A DNA stretch of 45,205 nucleotides from positions 275,665 to 320,869 of the forward strand of contig BMAT01010411.1 of NCBI GenBank assembly GCA_019649035.1, written 5' to 3'. A program made the translations under genes and the position numbers. The notes under the pieces were generated by a model that worked only from the letters and a program-made list of their open reading frames with translations, had not been told where the DNA came from and made no database searches. How positions within the stretch are numbered: position 1 is the first letter of the stretch; each line of letters starts with the position of its first letter. Of this stretch, positions 41,701-45,205 are shown piece after piece. This DNA is from Elysia marginata. Its lineage: Eukaryota; Mollusca; Gastropoda; Plakobranchidae.

Positions 41701-44613
41701 CAGACCAAGAAGGAGATGGACTCAAGACATTTCTGACTGGCTTGGCTTTTCTGTAAGGGAAGCCAGTATACTTGCGCAAGACAGAGACGGTTTCCGCTCA
41801 GCTGTGTGGGAGGCTACGTCCTACAAGGATCCGCCATGAAGAAGAAGAAGAATGAAGAGTACAACTTAGGAGTATTGAAAAGTACAGAAAGGCTGCATTT
41901 TACCTTGTCCTATAACTTAAAAGGAAGACCTGGGGCTTGGTAAAAATTATCTAGAAATAACTTTCCTTGCCATTGCTTTAAAAATGTACAACACAATACA
42001 CTGGAGCCCCTCAGCAAAGACCACCCCTCTAATGTGACTTTAAATTTGAGGGAGTCCACTTCTCTTATAAGGGTATTGTAATTTACCCTCTGAACGAAGC
42101 GCCCCCCCCCCCCTTTTATGAGACCTGTTTTTACAACATTTTTCAAGGTCTTTACTCAGGTGTTCAACTTTACTGTTAAACCGCCTTTAATCCAAAGTTG
42201 AAAACATGTATAAAAAAGAAATCTTTTCAGAGGAAACAAAACTACTACCTCACAGACTGACTGTTTTCAGAGATATTAAAAGTGTCCAATCAAGAAATCT
42301 TCAAGCTGTTTTCCTCCTTGTAGACTCAGTCAATAAAAAAAAAAGAAAGAAAGAAAAGAAACAGCAAATGTCAAAAAGATGCTGTACAAAAATACAGAAG
42401 CCAATTATATAAAAAATGTGATTAGAATAGGTCCTGGAAGACAAAACCATTTGTCACATAAGAAGGTATCAAAAATTTATTCTTACTCTGCTAGCCGTGT
42501 GGTTAATTCTCCGCTTTGCTGTGAGTCATACCAGCCAATATTTTGACGTAGCAGAGCCTTGAAGAACATCTTACGTAAACGATAGGTCTGTCTCTCTCCA
42601 GACAATTGCAGGAAAGCAATCTAAATGATAAATTTGTAAAGATAAAATGAATATAAGATAAAGAGAAAATCCTGGTTTTAATCAACTCTCGTTAGCAGTC
42701 CTTGTTTTTCTTTATATTCTGTAATACACAAAGATAGCTTTTCATTAATATTTACACTTTTCTATTCTGTAATTTAAATATTTCATCCATGTTAAGTATA
42801 ATGAGCTATAAATTAAAACCATCTAACATTTTGTAACAAAATTTTGGATTTTTTTAAACAGCTTTCAGGCTATCACTAGAGATAAATAGATACAAAAGTT
42901 GCAACAAAAAGTAATAAACTGATAAGTTGTATCTGGTCTTAAGGCTTAAAAAGAAAATCAGGTTTAAAACTCATTTCTATAGTGTGCTTGATTCTTAAAG
43001 CTCCAAGTGCTTTGAATTCCGTGACTGTAGGTAATGATTACCAACCAACATACTTTTTAAACACACATAGAAGCAGCACTTAAAAACAGCTTATCACTCA
43101 ATACAAAGCCAAGATCTTTCAAAATTTACTGTCTATAGTTGAGTTCTGATAAACAATCACAACGAGAGGAAATGTACGAGTATTAACAGCCTATCATATT
43201 GACACTGTCAACCTGGCAAATCAGGGCTGGAACCTTGGGATTTTGGCCATATGCCTATCACTAAACATCTTCAACAATGCATTTAATAAATTTTTAGCTG
43301 TCTTACGTGTATATAGGTAACGACATACACTCCAATACCAATGTAGACATATCTAAGGGAATAATCTGACATTGTGTCCTCAAACTCATCGGCTGGTGAT
43401 GTTCCATTCAGAGTGAAGTTTGCTGTCGCGTTGTCTGTGGAGGATTTACATGGATAGCTTTTCTGAAAGCTGTAGTTCTAACAGTAAAAATATGCAACCA
43501 TCTACAATAAAAAAATTAATAAATTATAAAACTTGTATAGCACTTTTCCTAAAAAGAAAGCTCACTCAAAGCCGTTTAGGTCATGTTCAATATTAAAATA
43601 ATATTTACTTAAACAAAGGGAAAAAATACAGACAGTTGCAACAGCAATAGACATTGGAGCTTTGTGATAACCCTCAAAATCATCAATTTATCTTCATTGG
43701 CATTGCTACATTTAATAAATGTAGAATCTAGATCTAGATAATAAATCGAGATCAATGCATTACTTTTTGTTTAAACATATAGATCGATCTTTTATACTTC
43801 GCACGGCTTGAGTTTTAGTTTAACTAGAAATGTCACAACTTGGGAAACAATTTCTCCCGCATTCCTTCAAGATTACAAGATTTAGATTAGATTTCTAGAT
43901 CTATACAAGTTCCCTTCATTAGCCCAAGACGTGTGGTGGACGTACAAGACTCCTAACTCCTTCACTTGTGCAATGTGGTGTCTAAGGTCTATTTTTAACA
44001 AATTGGCCATGGCAAAGTTATACATGGTAGCTTAAAACAAGAAGATAGTTTTAAATTTGAGAAGATTAGACCAAGCAAGTTGTGTTGCTTTGAACTACGA
44101 TGATTTAATTTTCAGACATTCCAGTGATTTCACTCAAAGGTTTTGGCCAGAATTAATCTAATTTTAGAAACTACAACATGTAAATTATATGCCAGGTTAG
44201 AATTTAATGTTAAAACATTTTTATCTTCATTATGCAGACACATCATAATAATATTATTACTTTGAATTGAAAGGATAAAAATAAATAAATATTTATATTA
44301 ATCTTATGTCGCTTGTACAAAACGTAAAGAATGTTTTGAATAACATAGACAATCACAATGCAGAATGTTACTATAATAAACAGAGGACGAAAAAAAAGAT
44401 CAGCAATATAAAAAACATAAGTTTTATCATTTTGTTCTATTTCATATGACAAGTTTTTAGCCCCAATCGCAGATTACGTAACTTACAGGACACAAAAGTA
44501 TTTGTCATGTCTCCAAACACCAGGAAAAGCAAGGGCCAGGAGGAGCCGTGTGCCAAAGAGGCAAGGAAACCCAGTGCCATAAAGAAACCGTCCAGTGCCC
44601 TGGCCATACTGAA
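9810..44613 (-). CDS. ABCB1: ABCB1-like full ABC exporter (P-glycoprotein), 25 coding exons, N-terminus missing
   Basis: Multidrug exporter of the ABCB family: a plasma-membrane protein that couples ATP hydrolysis to efflux of lipophilic compounds. The joined exons give 1243 residues; human P-glycoprotein is about 1280, so roughly 30-60 N-terminal residues are missing. Order: TMD1 (residues 1-330), NBD1 (about 350-595), linker (about 585-660), TMD2 (about 660-980), NBD2 (about 1000-1243). NBD1: A-loop Tyr361, Walker [10 protein letters not shown] 387-395, Q435, LSGGQ 491-495, catalytic Glu516, SALD 519-522, His547. NBD2: Tyr1008, Walker [10 protein letters not shown] 1034-1042, Q1082, LSGGQ 1139-1143, Glu1164, SALD 1167-1170, His1195. 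Both ATP sites look competent. All 24 introns are GT-AG with matching phases and no internal stop. It could equally be labelled ABCB4/5/11-like; invertebrate full ABCB genes are not one-to-one with vertebrate ones, and the substrate cannot be told from sequence. Confidence 0.97.
10109..10133. repeat. ATG/GAT trinucleotide repeat
   Basis: ATGATGATGATGATGACGAT in the short intron between e24 and e25. It may be a stray retroelement tail, but no coding remnant adjoins it. Confidence 0.85.
10251..10397 (-). CDS. ABCB1: ABCB1-like exon e24: NBD2 signature and Walker B
   Basis: 147 bp, residues 1127-1175. It contains [24 protein letters not shown] and [12 protein letters not shown] with catalytic Glu1164. 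Acceptor TTCAG, donor GTATGA, phase 0. Confidence 0.98.
11673..11690. repeat. TG microsatellite
   Basis: About eight TG units in the intron between e23 and e24. Confidence 0.9.
11736..12026 (-). mobile_element. tRNA-derived SINE (family A), second copy
   Basis: Minus-strand copy of the element at 12878-13153: 5' end GGGACAACATGGCAGAGTGG, B box GGGTTCGATTCCAG, the shared CAATTGCC and TAAAATGGGTACC blocks, and 3' end GGGATTAATAAAG. It is diverged. The two copies face opposite ways about 850 bp apart in the same intron. Confidence 0.8.
12878..13153 (+). mobile_element. tRNA-derived SINE (family A), nearly full length
   Basis: It begins GGGGGCAGCGTGGCGGAGTG (A box like a Ser/Leu tRNA) and has GTGGGTTCAATTCCTGACC (B box). 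The body includes the shared block CACCTGTAAAATGGGTACC, and it ends in GGGATTAACATAGTATAT plus an A-rich tail. It lies in the intron between e23 and e24, antisense to the gene. No clear target duplication was found. Confidence 0.85.
13319..13522 (-). CDS. ABCB1: ABCB1-like exon e23: NBD2 Q-loop
   Basis: 204 bp, residues 1059-1126. It contains the IDG turn, [12 protein letters not shown] (Gln1082), IRDNIAYG and [12 protein letters not shown]. Acceptor TTCAG, donor GTTTGT, phase 0. Confidence 0.97.
14089..14286 (-). CDS. ABCB1: ABCB1-like exon e22: NBD2 A-loop and Walker A
   Basis: 198 bp, residues 993-1058. It contains FSYPSRPEV (A-loop Tyr1008), [13 protein letters not shown] (Walker A) and [12 protein letters not shown]. 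Acceptor TCACAG, donor GTAAGT, phase 0. Confidence 0.98.
14687..14843 (-). CDS. ABCB1: ABCB1-like exon e21: TM12
   Basis: 157 bp, residues 940-992. It contains TM12 ([15 protein letters not shown]), then the [17 protein letters not shown] helix leading to NBD2. Acceptor CCCCAG, donor GTTAGT, phase 0. Confidence 0.97.
15200..16110 (-). pseudogene. Mariner transposase pseudogene
   Basis: Remnant coding region of the mariner, read on the minus strand in shifting frames. The clearest blocks are 15438-15653 (GDESWVH block) and 15200-15448 ([10 protein letters not shown] block). An N-terminal piece with [15 protein letters not shown]-like sequence lies near 16060-16100. Stops and frameshifts throughout show long decay. 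Confidence 0.75.
16166..16434 (-). mobile_element. tRNA-derived SINE (family B) nested in the mariner
   Basis: On the minus strand it begins GGGGTGAGCAGTGGCGCAAT (A-box region) and has GGGTTCAATCCCC (B box), so the 5' end comes from a tRNA. A longer body follows, then a 3' tail of CTTTAC repeats. It is flanked by the 9-bp duplication TGATTCCAG at 16157-16165 and 16435-16443. The insertion is younger than the mariner that it interrupts. Confidence 0.85.
17549..17627 (+). mobile_element. 5'-truncated SINE (family A) fragment
   Basis: Only the 3' part remains: GCTCTGTGGCAACACAGTTG, CACTGAGTAACAAA and GGGGATTAATATAATGTG followed by an A run. This matches the end of the copy at 12878-13153. Confidence 0.65.
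17720..17860 (-). CDS. ABCB1: ABCB1-like exon e20: TM11
   Basis: 141 bp, residues 893-940. It contains [19 protein letters not shown] and [12 protein letters not shown], the standard TM11 region. Acceptor TTTCTAG, donor GTGACT; it ends in phase 2. Confidence 0.97.
18255..18355 (-). CDS. ABCB1: ABCB1-like exon e19: fourth intracellular loop
   Basis: 101 bp, residues 860-893. It has the conserved [17 protein letters not shown] and FYEKYCEQL helix of intracellular loop 4, which contacts NBD1. Acceptor TTTCAG, donor GTATGT; it ends in phase 2. Confidence 0.96.
18356..20192. other. Intron between e18 and e19
   Basis: Apart from the purine-rich tract at 19691-19769, I see only unique-looking AT-rich DNA. 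Confidence 0.6.
19691..19769. repeat. GA/GGGA purine-rich low-complexity tract
   Basis: A run of GAGA, GGGA and GGTAGAGA repeats in the intron between e18 and e19. Confidence 0.95.
20193..20263 (-). CDS. ABCB1: ABCB1-like exon e18: small exon after TM10
   Basis: 71 bp, residues 836-859, encoding [10 protein letters not shown] ... LLEAAGK at the start of intracellular loop 4. Acceptor TCTTAG, donor GTTTGT (weak). The phases fit exactly on both sides. Confidence 0.92.
20524..20656 (-). CDS. ABCB1: ABCB1-like exon e17: TM9 and TM10
   Basis: 133 bp, residues 792-836. It contains [15 protein letters not shown]9, the [10 protein letters not shown] turn and TM10. Acceptor TTTCAG, donor GTATGT; it ends in phase 1 with a split Gly codon. 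Confidence 0.96.
20657..21923. other. Intron between e16 and e17
   Basis: AT-rich. A weak resemblance to the dispersed repeat at 26370 is present near 21320-21345 on the minus strand; nothing else is recognised. Confidence 0.5.
21924..22085 (-). CDS. ABCB1: ABCB1-like exon e16: third intracellular loop
   Basis: 162 bp, residues 738-791. It contains [23 protein letters not shown] and [14 protein letters not shown], the intracellular loop 3 motifs. Acceptor TCTGCAG, donor GTAAGG, phase 0. A 53-bp minisatellite lies about 40 bp upstream in the intron. Confidence 0.97.
22121..22283. repeat. 53-bp minisatellite, three units
   Basis: Three units carry TTTTAGTTNTTCAGAACTTA then AAAAGCCTATTG and CATTCGACTACCAA. 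The CAGAACTTAAAAAGCC core starts at 22138, 22191 and 22244, giving a period of exactly 53. It is next to the acceptor side of e16. Confidence 0.9.
23300..23401 (-). CDS. ABCB1: ABCB1-like exon e15: TM8
   Basis: 102 bp, residues 704-737. A short extracellular segment is followed by TM8 ([17 protein letters not shown]). Acceptor TTTCAG, donor GTATGC, phase 0. Confidence 0.95.
23581..23790 (-). mobile_element. 3' end remnant of an RTE-like retrotransposon with ATG-repeat tail
   Basis: Minus-strand reading gives RIDGLMEWL and [17 protein letters not shown], resembling the C-terminal block (RWxDxVxEW ... RDRxxWRxMIAKAS) of RTE-like elements. It is followed by a degenerate ATG/ATC tail at 23581-23627 (CATCATCAT on the plus strand). 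At least one in-frame stop interrupts it. It lies in the intron between e14 and e15. Confidence 0.5.
25108..25254 (-). CDS. ABCB1: ABCB1-like exon e14: TM7
   Basis: 147 bp, residues 655-703. It contains [12 protein letters not shown], then TM7 with [15 protein letters not shown] and the FFSEVFK end, matching the start of TMD2 in P-glycoproteins. Acceptor TTTCAG, donor GTAATG, phase 0. Confidence 0.97.
26370..26540 (+). repeat. Dispersed AT-rich repeat, copy 2
   Basis: TTTTTCTAAGCTTTCAG, AAAATTATCAATACTTTGTG and GACTTCCAACTCCCATTTGT, in the order seen at 6340-6530. A minus-strand relative may lie near 21320-21345. Confidence 0.35.
26985..27463 (+). repeat. Two degenerate SINE family A units in tandem
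   Basis: Both units carry a degraded CAATTGCCTTGG-like stretch, then the TAAAATGGGTANCTGGCTAAA block (27113-27134 and 27285-27304), a GCAGTGCTNGAAATTTGTG block, and a GTCTTGAGTCTG ... GGTGGA block (near 27185 and 27433). A B-box-like GTTTAATTCCCAA lies at about 27039. Strongly diverged. The short open frame across it is a by-product of the duplication. Confidence 0.55.
28064..28792. mobile_element. Possible hAT-type non-autonomous element
   Basis: The right end, read inwards, begins CAGGGTTGCCACC, a typical hAT-like terminus. The left end has AGGGATGCCA. Both ends carry clusters of GAGGGCTTTTTGAGGG-like subterminal repeats (28076-28130 and 28680-28775), while the middle is plain AT-rich DNA. 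The matching inverted repeat is only about 9 bp and no 8-bp target duplication is clear. Confidence 0.35.
28838..29010 (-). CDS. ABCB1: ABCB1-like exon e13: charged linker
   Basis: 173 bp, residues 597-654. This is the low-complexity, charged linker between the two halves, as in other full ABCB proteins. Basic-directed phosphorylation-type sites are visible (RKQS, RQLS). It ends in an acidic run EEEDE. Acceptor ATTCCAG; the donor GTTGGT is weak but is the only one that keeps phase 0 with e14. Confidence 0.85.
29444..29627 (-). CDS. ABCB1: ABCB1-like exon e12: NBD1 H-loop and start of linker
   Basis: 184 bp, residues 536-597. It starts [16 protein letters not shown] (switch His547) and runs to [11 protein letters not shown]. 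The donor GTGACA after GAAG is non-ideal but gives a phase-1 end that joins e13 as Asp. If the donor is skipped, the frame reaches a TAG seven codons later. Confidence 0.93.
30137..30622 (+). other. 161-codon open frame without in-frame ATG, unknown
   Basis: Long for this AT-rich DNA. It starts at a TTG and has no internal Met. It is rich in Cys, Lys and aromatic residues, with no domain I recognise. It lies in the intron between e11 and e12, antisense to the gene. It is most likely chance or a decayed element. Confidence 0.15.
30712..30882 (-). CDS. ABCB1: ABCB1-like exon e11: NBD1 signature and Walker B
   Basis: 171 bp, residues 479-535. It contains [25 protein letters not shown], Walker [13 protein letters not shown] and AALDK. 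The catalytic Glu516 is present. Acceptor TTTCAG, donor GTAAGC, phase 0. Confidence 0.98.
31267..31342 (+). repeat. Dispersed repeat, copy 1
   Basis: It shares TAGTCAGATATTG, TCTCTACTTTCAAATACAAC and ATCATGCTTCT in the same order with 39855-39934. The family is not recognised. Confidence 0.6.
31423..31463. repeat. GA microsatellite, interrupted
   Basis: AGGGAGAGAGAGAG followed by a second GA run. It lies in the intron between e10 and e11. Confidence 0.9.
31642..31845 (-). CDS. ABCB1: ABCB1-like exon e10: NBD1 Q-loop
   Basis: 204 bp, residues 411-478. It contains the LDGEDL turn and the Q-loop ([10 protein letters not shown], Gln435), then the helical subdomain (IKENISLGR ... [11 protein letters not shown]). 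Acceptor ACTAG, donor GTAAGT, phase 0. Confidence 0.97.
32522..32647 (-). CDS. ABCB1: ABCB1-like exon e9: NBD1 Walker A
   Basis: 126 bp, residues 369-410. It contains [16 protein letters not shown] and [11 protein letters not shown]. The Walker A Lys and Ser are intact. The acceptor is TTTAAG, a weaker AAG type; donor GTAAGT. Phase 0 at both ends. Confidence 0.97.
32648..34179. other. Intron between e8 and e9
   Basis: It has a pyrimidine-rich stretch at about 32705-32765. The remainder has no recognisable gene or element. Confidence 0.6.
34180..34290 (-). CDS. ABCB1: ABCB1-like exon e8: start of NBD1 with A-loop
   Basis: 111 bp, residues 332-368. It contains [15 protein letters not shown], the beta strand and A-loop Tyr361 that stacks on the adenine of ATP. 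Acceptor TTCCAG, donor GTATAT, phase 0. Confidence 0.96.
34776..34789. other. Assembly gap (14 N)
   Basis: Fourteen unknown bases in the intron between e7 and e8, next to the hAT-like remnant. The true size may differ. Confidence 0.99.
34939..36175 (+). pseudogene. hAT/ZBED-type transposase pseudogene
   Basis: Plus-strand frames resemble the ZBED5/SCAND3/GTF2IRD2-like hAT transposase family. There is a [19 protein letters not shown] block (about 35150-35210), like the family's CTDGA-catalytic region, then [11 protein letters not shown]. Near 36000-36160 there is a C-terminal dimerisation-like stretch ([11 protein letters not shown] in one frame, [12 protein letters not shown] in another). 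Stops and frameshifts are frequent, so it is inactive. It lies in the intron between e7 and e8, antisense to the gene, just after an assembly gap. Confidence 0.6.
36589..36778 (-). CDS. ABCB1: ABCB1-like exon e7: extracellular loop 3 and TM6
   Basis: 190 bp, residues 268-331. After WYGSRQV comes a Gly/Asp/Asn-rich loop with an NES sequon, then TM6 ([15 protein letters not shown]) and the conserved SASPHIQAV helix. The loop between TM5 and TM6 is longer than in human P-glycoprotein. Acceptor CCCCAG, donor GTGCGT, phase 0. Confidence 0.96.
36779..37957. other. Intron between e6 and e7
   Basis: AT-rich, with no open frame or repeat that I can name. Confidence 0.6.
37958..38074 (-). CDS. ABCB1: ABCB1-like exon e6: TM5
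   Basis: 117 bp, residues 229-268. It has the LGIKKN motif followed by TM5, ending at GLAFW, the standard end of TM5 in this family. Acceptor CTCCAG, donor GTAAGA. The Trp codon is split TG|G across the intron. Confidence 0.96.
38416..38494. repeat. Near-perfect intronic hairpin, 36-bp stem, 7-nt loop
   Basis: Bases 38416-38451 pair with 38459-38494 with a single mismatch (38422/38488). The loop is AGGAACA (38452-38458). The arms carry GGCACATCAAACCTCTGATG and its complement. It lies in the intron between e5 and e6, 36 bp below the e5 donor. The near-perfect stem means that it is recent, maintained, or an artefact. Confidence 0.9.
38531..38655 (-). CDS. ABCB1: ABCB1-like exon e5: second intracellular loop
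   Basis: 125 bp, residues 188-229. It carries the very conserved [12 protein letters not shown] and IRTVISFNG motifs of intracellular loop 2, which contacts NBD2. Acceptor TTTTAG, donor GTGAGC; it ends in phase 2. Confidence 0.97.
38728..38825. repeat. GA/GACA microsatellite
   Basis: A pure GA run (about 38728-38757) passes into GACA/GAGACA repeats. It lies in the intron between e4 and e5, close to the e5 acceptor, where the transcript would read as a long pyrimidine (CT) run. Confidence 0.95.
39340..39511 (-). CDS. ABCB1: ABCB1-like exon e4: TM3 and TM4
   Basis: 172 bp, residues 130-187. It starts by completing the Asp codon ([15 protein letters not shown]), then TM3, the short loop [10 protein letters not shown] and TM4. 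Acceptor TTTTCAG, donor GTAAGT, phase 0. Confidence 0.97.
39855..39934 (+). repeat. Dispersed repeat, copy 2
   Basis: Same orientation as copy 1 (31267-31342), at roughly 75-80% identity by eye. It lies in the intron between e3 and e4. Confidence 0.6.
40372..40502 (+). repeat. Possible MITE end, copy A
   Basis: It carries TCTTATAAGAGGGAGGGTCT, TCTCAAATTTGAAGTCACA and an end-like AGGGGTTCCATTGTATA. Its inverse resembles 41990-42090. The two lie on either side of the RTE-like insertion. Confidence 0.35.
40873..41860 (+). mobile_element. RTE-like non-LTR retrotransposon, 5'-truncated, with internal deletion
   Basis: The open frame 40910-41839 carries the second half of a reverse transcriptase: [12 protein letters not shown], the catalytic [12 protein letters not shown] box (about 41065-41100), [26 protein letters not shown], and a C-terminal [18 protein letters not shown] block. 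This arrangement is typical of RTE-like endonuclease-reverse transcriptases. A fingers-domain motif [10 protein letters not shown] (about 40903-40932) lies in another frame, so the part between it and LFSLYTE is deleted. The 3' end is a short AAG/GAA repeat tail (41836-41857), as in RTE elements. It is antisense to the host gene, in the intron between e3 and e4. The frame after the deletion is unusually intact (309 codons), so the insertion may be fairly young. Confidence 0.8.
41990..42090 (-). repeat. Possible MITE end, copy B
   Basis: It carries CACTGGAGCCCCTCAGCAAA, GTGACTTTAAATTTGAG and CTCTTATAAGGG, approximately the reverse complement of copy A (40372-40502). Confidence 0.35.
42487..42620 (-). 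CDS. ABCB1: ABCB1-like exon e3: end of TM2 and first intracellular loop
   Basis: 134 bp, residues 86-130. It encodes the end of TM2 and the coupling-helix region, with the family motif [10 protein letters not shown] followed by [14 protein letters not shown] and SGELTTRLA. Acceptor TTTAG, donor GTAAGA; it ends in phase 2. Confidence 0.96.
42621..44486. other. Introns on either side of e2
   Basis: Apart from e2 (43307-43434), both introns are AT-rich with no recognised element. Short TCTAGATC-type repeats occur near 43727-43740. Confidence 0.6.
43307..43434 (-). CDS. ABCB1: ABCB1-like exon e2: extracellular loop 1 and start of TM2
   Basis: 128 bp, residues 43-85. The loop carries three N-glycosylation sequons close together (NAT, NFT, NGT), as expected for the glycosylated first loop of P-glycoproteins, then an acidic stretch and the hydrophobic start of TM2 ending VVTYIH. 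Donor GTAAGA, phase 0. The acceptor TCCTCCACAG is the one that fits the phase-1 end of e1. An AG 46 bases upstream (43480-43481) would join to make an immediate TAA stop. Confidence 0.88.
44487..44613 (-). CDS. ABCB1: ABCB1-like exon e1: TM1
   Basis: 127 bp, residues 1-42, running [10 protein letters not shown]...[10 protein letters not shown]. It contains TM1 and the conserved FGDMTN motif at the start of the first extracellular loop. Donor GTAAGT. The acceptor is placed at 44614-44615 so that the exon starts in phase 0 at Phe, where vertebrate ABCB1 also has a junction as I recall it. An AG five bases further in is a weaker alternative. It ends in phase 1. Confidence 0.9.
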
Positions 44614-45205
44614 CTAAATGCAGGGAGGTCAACAAACATAATTATACATTTTTAAAATAGGTTTTTAAAAAGACGGCATTTGTAATGTGCCCCAAAACGT
44701 AGAACTATTATTATCTACATACCAAAAAGACGGGTCATACATCAGGCCTACTGAACAAGAGTTCAGGAATATGTGGATGCAAAAAAACCCACGGAAAAAA
44801 AGCACAGCCTTTTTCAGTTCAACATAAACTGTTTGAACTTAGAGCCAAAGGTAGTCTCAGTAAAATGTGGAATTGTAAAAGTTAGTTCAATTTAAGCATA
44901 TCAATTTCAGGGGACATTAATTTGAACAAAGAACTAACATGGACCTTATTCCAATCACATGCTGATACACACACATATAAGTTAGATTAGGGGCCGTTCA
45001 CAAACCATGTGGATAGCGAGGGGGAGGGGGTTGCAAAATGTCCACACCCTGTCCACATGGGGGAGGGGGGTTGAGCAGTTTGTCCATGTGGACAAATGTG
45101 AACTATTGTGGATAAAAACAGTACTATAAGAATTCAATGATTTATAATTTAATGATTTTTCATATTTATACTATAGTCTATACCATGGACGGTCAGTGGG
45201 GTCGA
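44614..45205. other. Upstream of e1: no N-terminal exon recognised
   Basis: I looked for the first coding exon (a Met-led, Lys/Glu-rich segment) and found none. It is probably beyond the window edge. Only the fold-back at 44991-45111 stands out. Confidence 0.5.
44991..45111. repeat. Imperfect fold-back, possible MITE
   Basis: It starts GGGGCCGTTCACAAACCATG and ends near CATGTGGACAAATGTGAAC, an imperfect inverse. Between them are G-rich runs and repeats of TGTCCACATGG-like sequence. The right terminus seems to have lost its GGCCCC end. Confidence 0.45.

Noticed and set aside
43307-43480. Longer version of exon e2 using an acceptor near 43480
   Set aside because: Joined to the phase-1 end of e1, it would create an immediate TAA. 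The acceptor at 43435 restores the frame.
44487-44608. Shorter e1 starting after the second AG
   Set aside because: It would lose the Phe-Ser codons and not start in phase 0, where I expect the family junction. It cannot be fully excluded without the upstream exon.

Overview
The window is eukaryotic genomic DNA: AT-rich, intron-rich and full of decayed transposable elements. One protein-coding gene dominates it. On the minus strand, from 44613 down to the stop codon at 9810, I can assemble 25 coding exons of a full-length ABCB-type ABC exporter (P-glycoprotein / MDR1, ABCB1-like). Every exon has an AG acceptor and a GT donor, and all phases join. Together they make 3732 nt, that is 1243 codons plus a stop. 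Only the short cytoplasmic N-terminus is missing; it is presumably beyond 45205. The tRNA-derived SINEs, a mariner, RTE-like retroelements and a TTAA-flanked element point to a protostome invertebrate. I lean towards a mollusc, possibly a gastropod, but that is inference and not proven by the sequence. Layout, right to left in gene order: e1-e7 (44613-36589) encode the first membrane domain, TM1-TM6. e8-e12 (34290-29444) encode nucleotide-binding domain 1. e13 (29010-28838) encodes the linker. e14-e21 (25254-14687) encode TM7-TM12. e22-e25 (14286-9810) encode NBD2 and the C-terminus. Both NBDs keep the A-loop Tyr, Walker A, Q-loop, LSGGQ, Walker B with catalytic Glu, D-loop and H-loop His, so the product should be a working ATP-driven exporter with two competent sites. 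The introns hold most of the remaining content. They contain a mariner with perfect 24-bp inverted repeats that carries a nested SINE with target-site duplication (14956-16524), two tRNA-derived SINE families, an RTE-like reverse transcriptase remnant on the opposite strand (about 40873-41860), and a second RTE-like tail (23581-23790). They also hold a ZBED/hAT-type transposase pseudogene (about 34939-36175), a 53-bp minisatellite, GA-rich microsatellites and a striking 36-bp near-perfect hairpin (38416-38494). Left of the gene (1-8281) I find no convincing gene. The main features there are a tandem duplication with a conserved TATA-containing block (2791-3177) and a TTAA-flanked element (8282-9653). 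That element sits 157 bp past the stop codon and probably supplies much of the 3' UTR and the poly(A) signal. I see no bacterial-type operons, CRISPR arrays, rRNA or functional tRNA genes. I did not find a clearly new molecular system. The items most worth checking are the intronic hairpin, the TTAA element that appears to form the 3' end of the transporter mRNA, and the duplicated TATA block.
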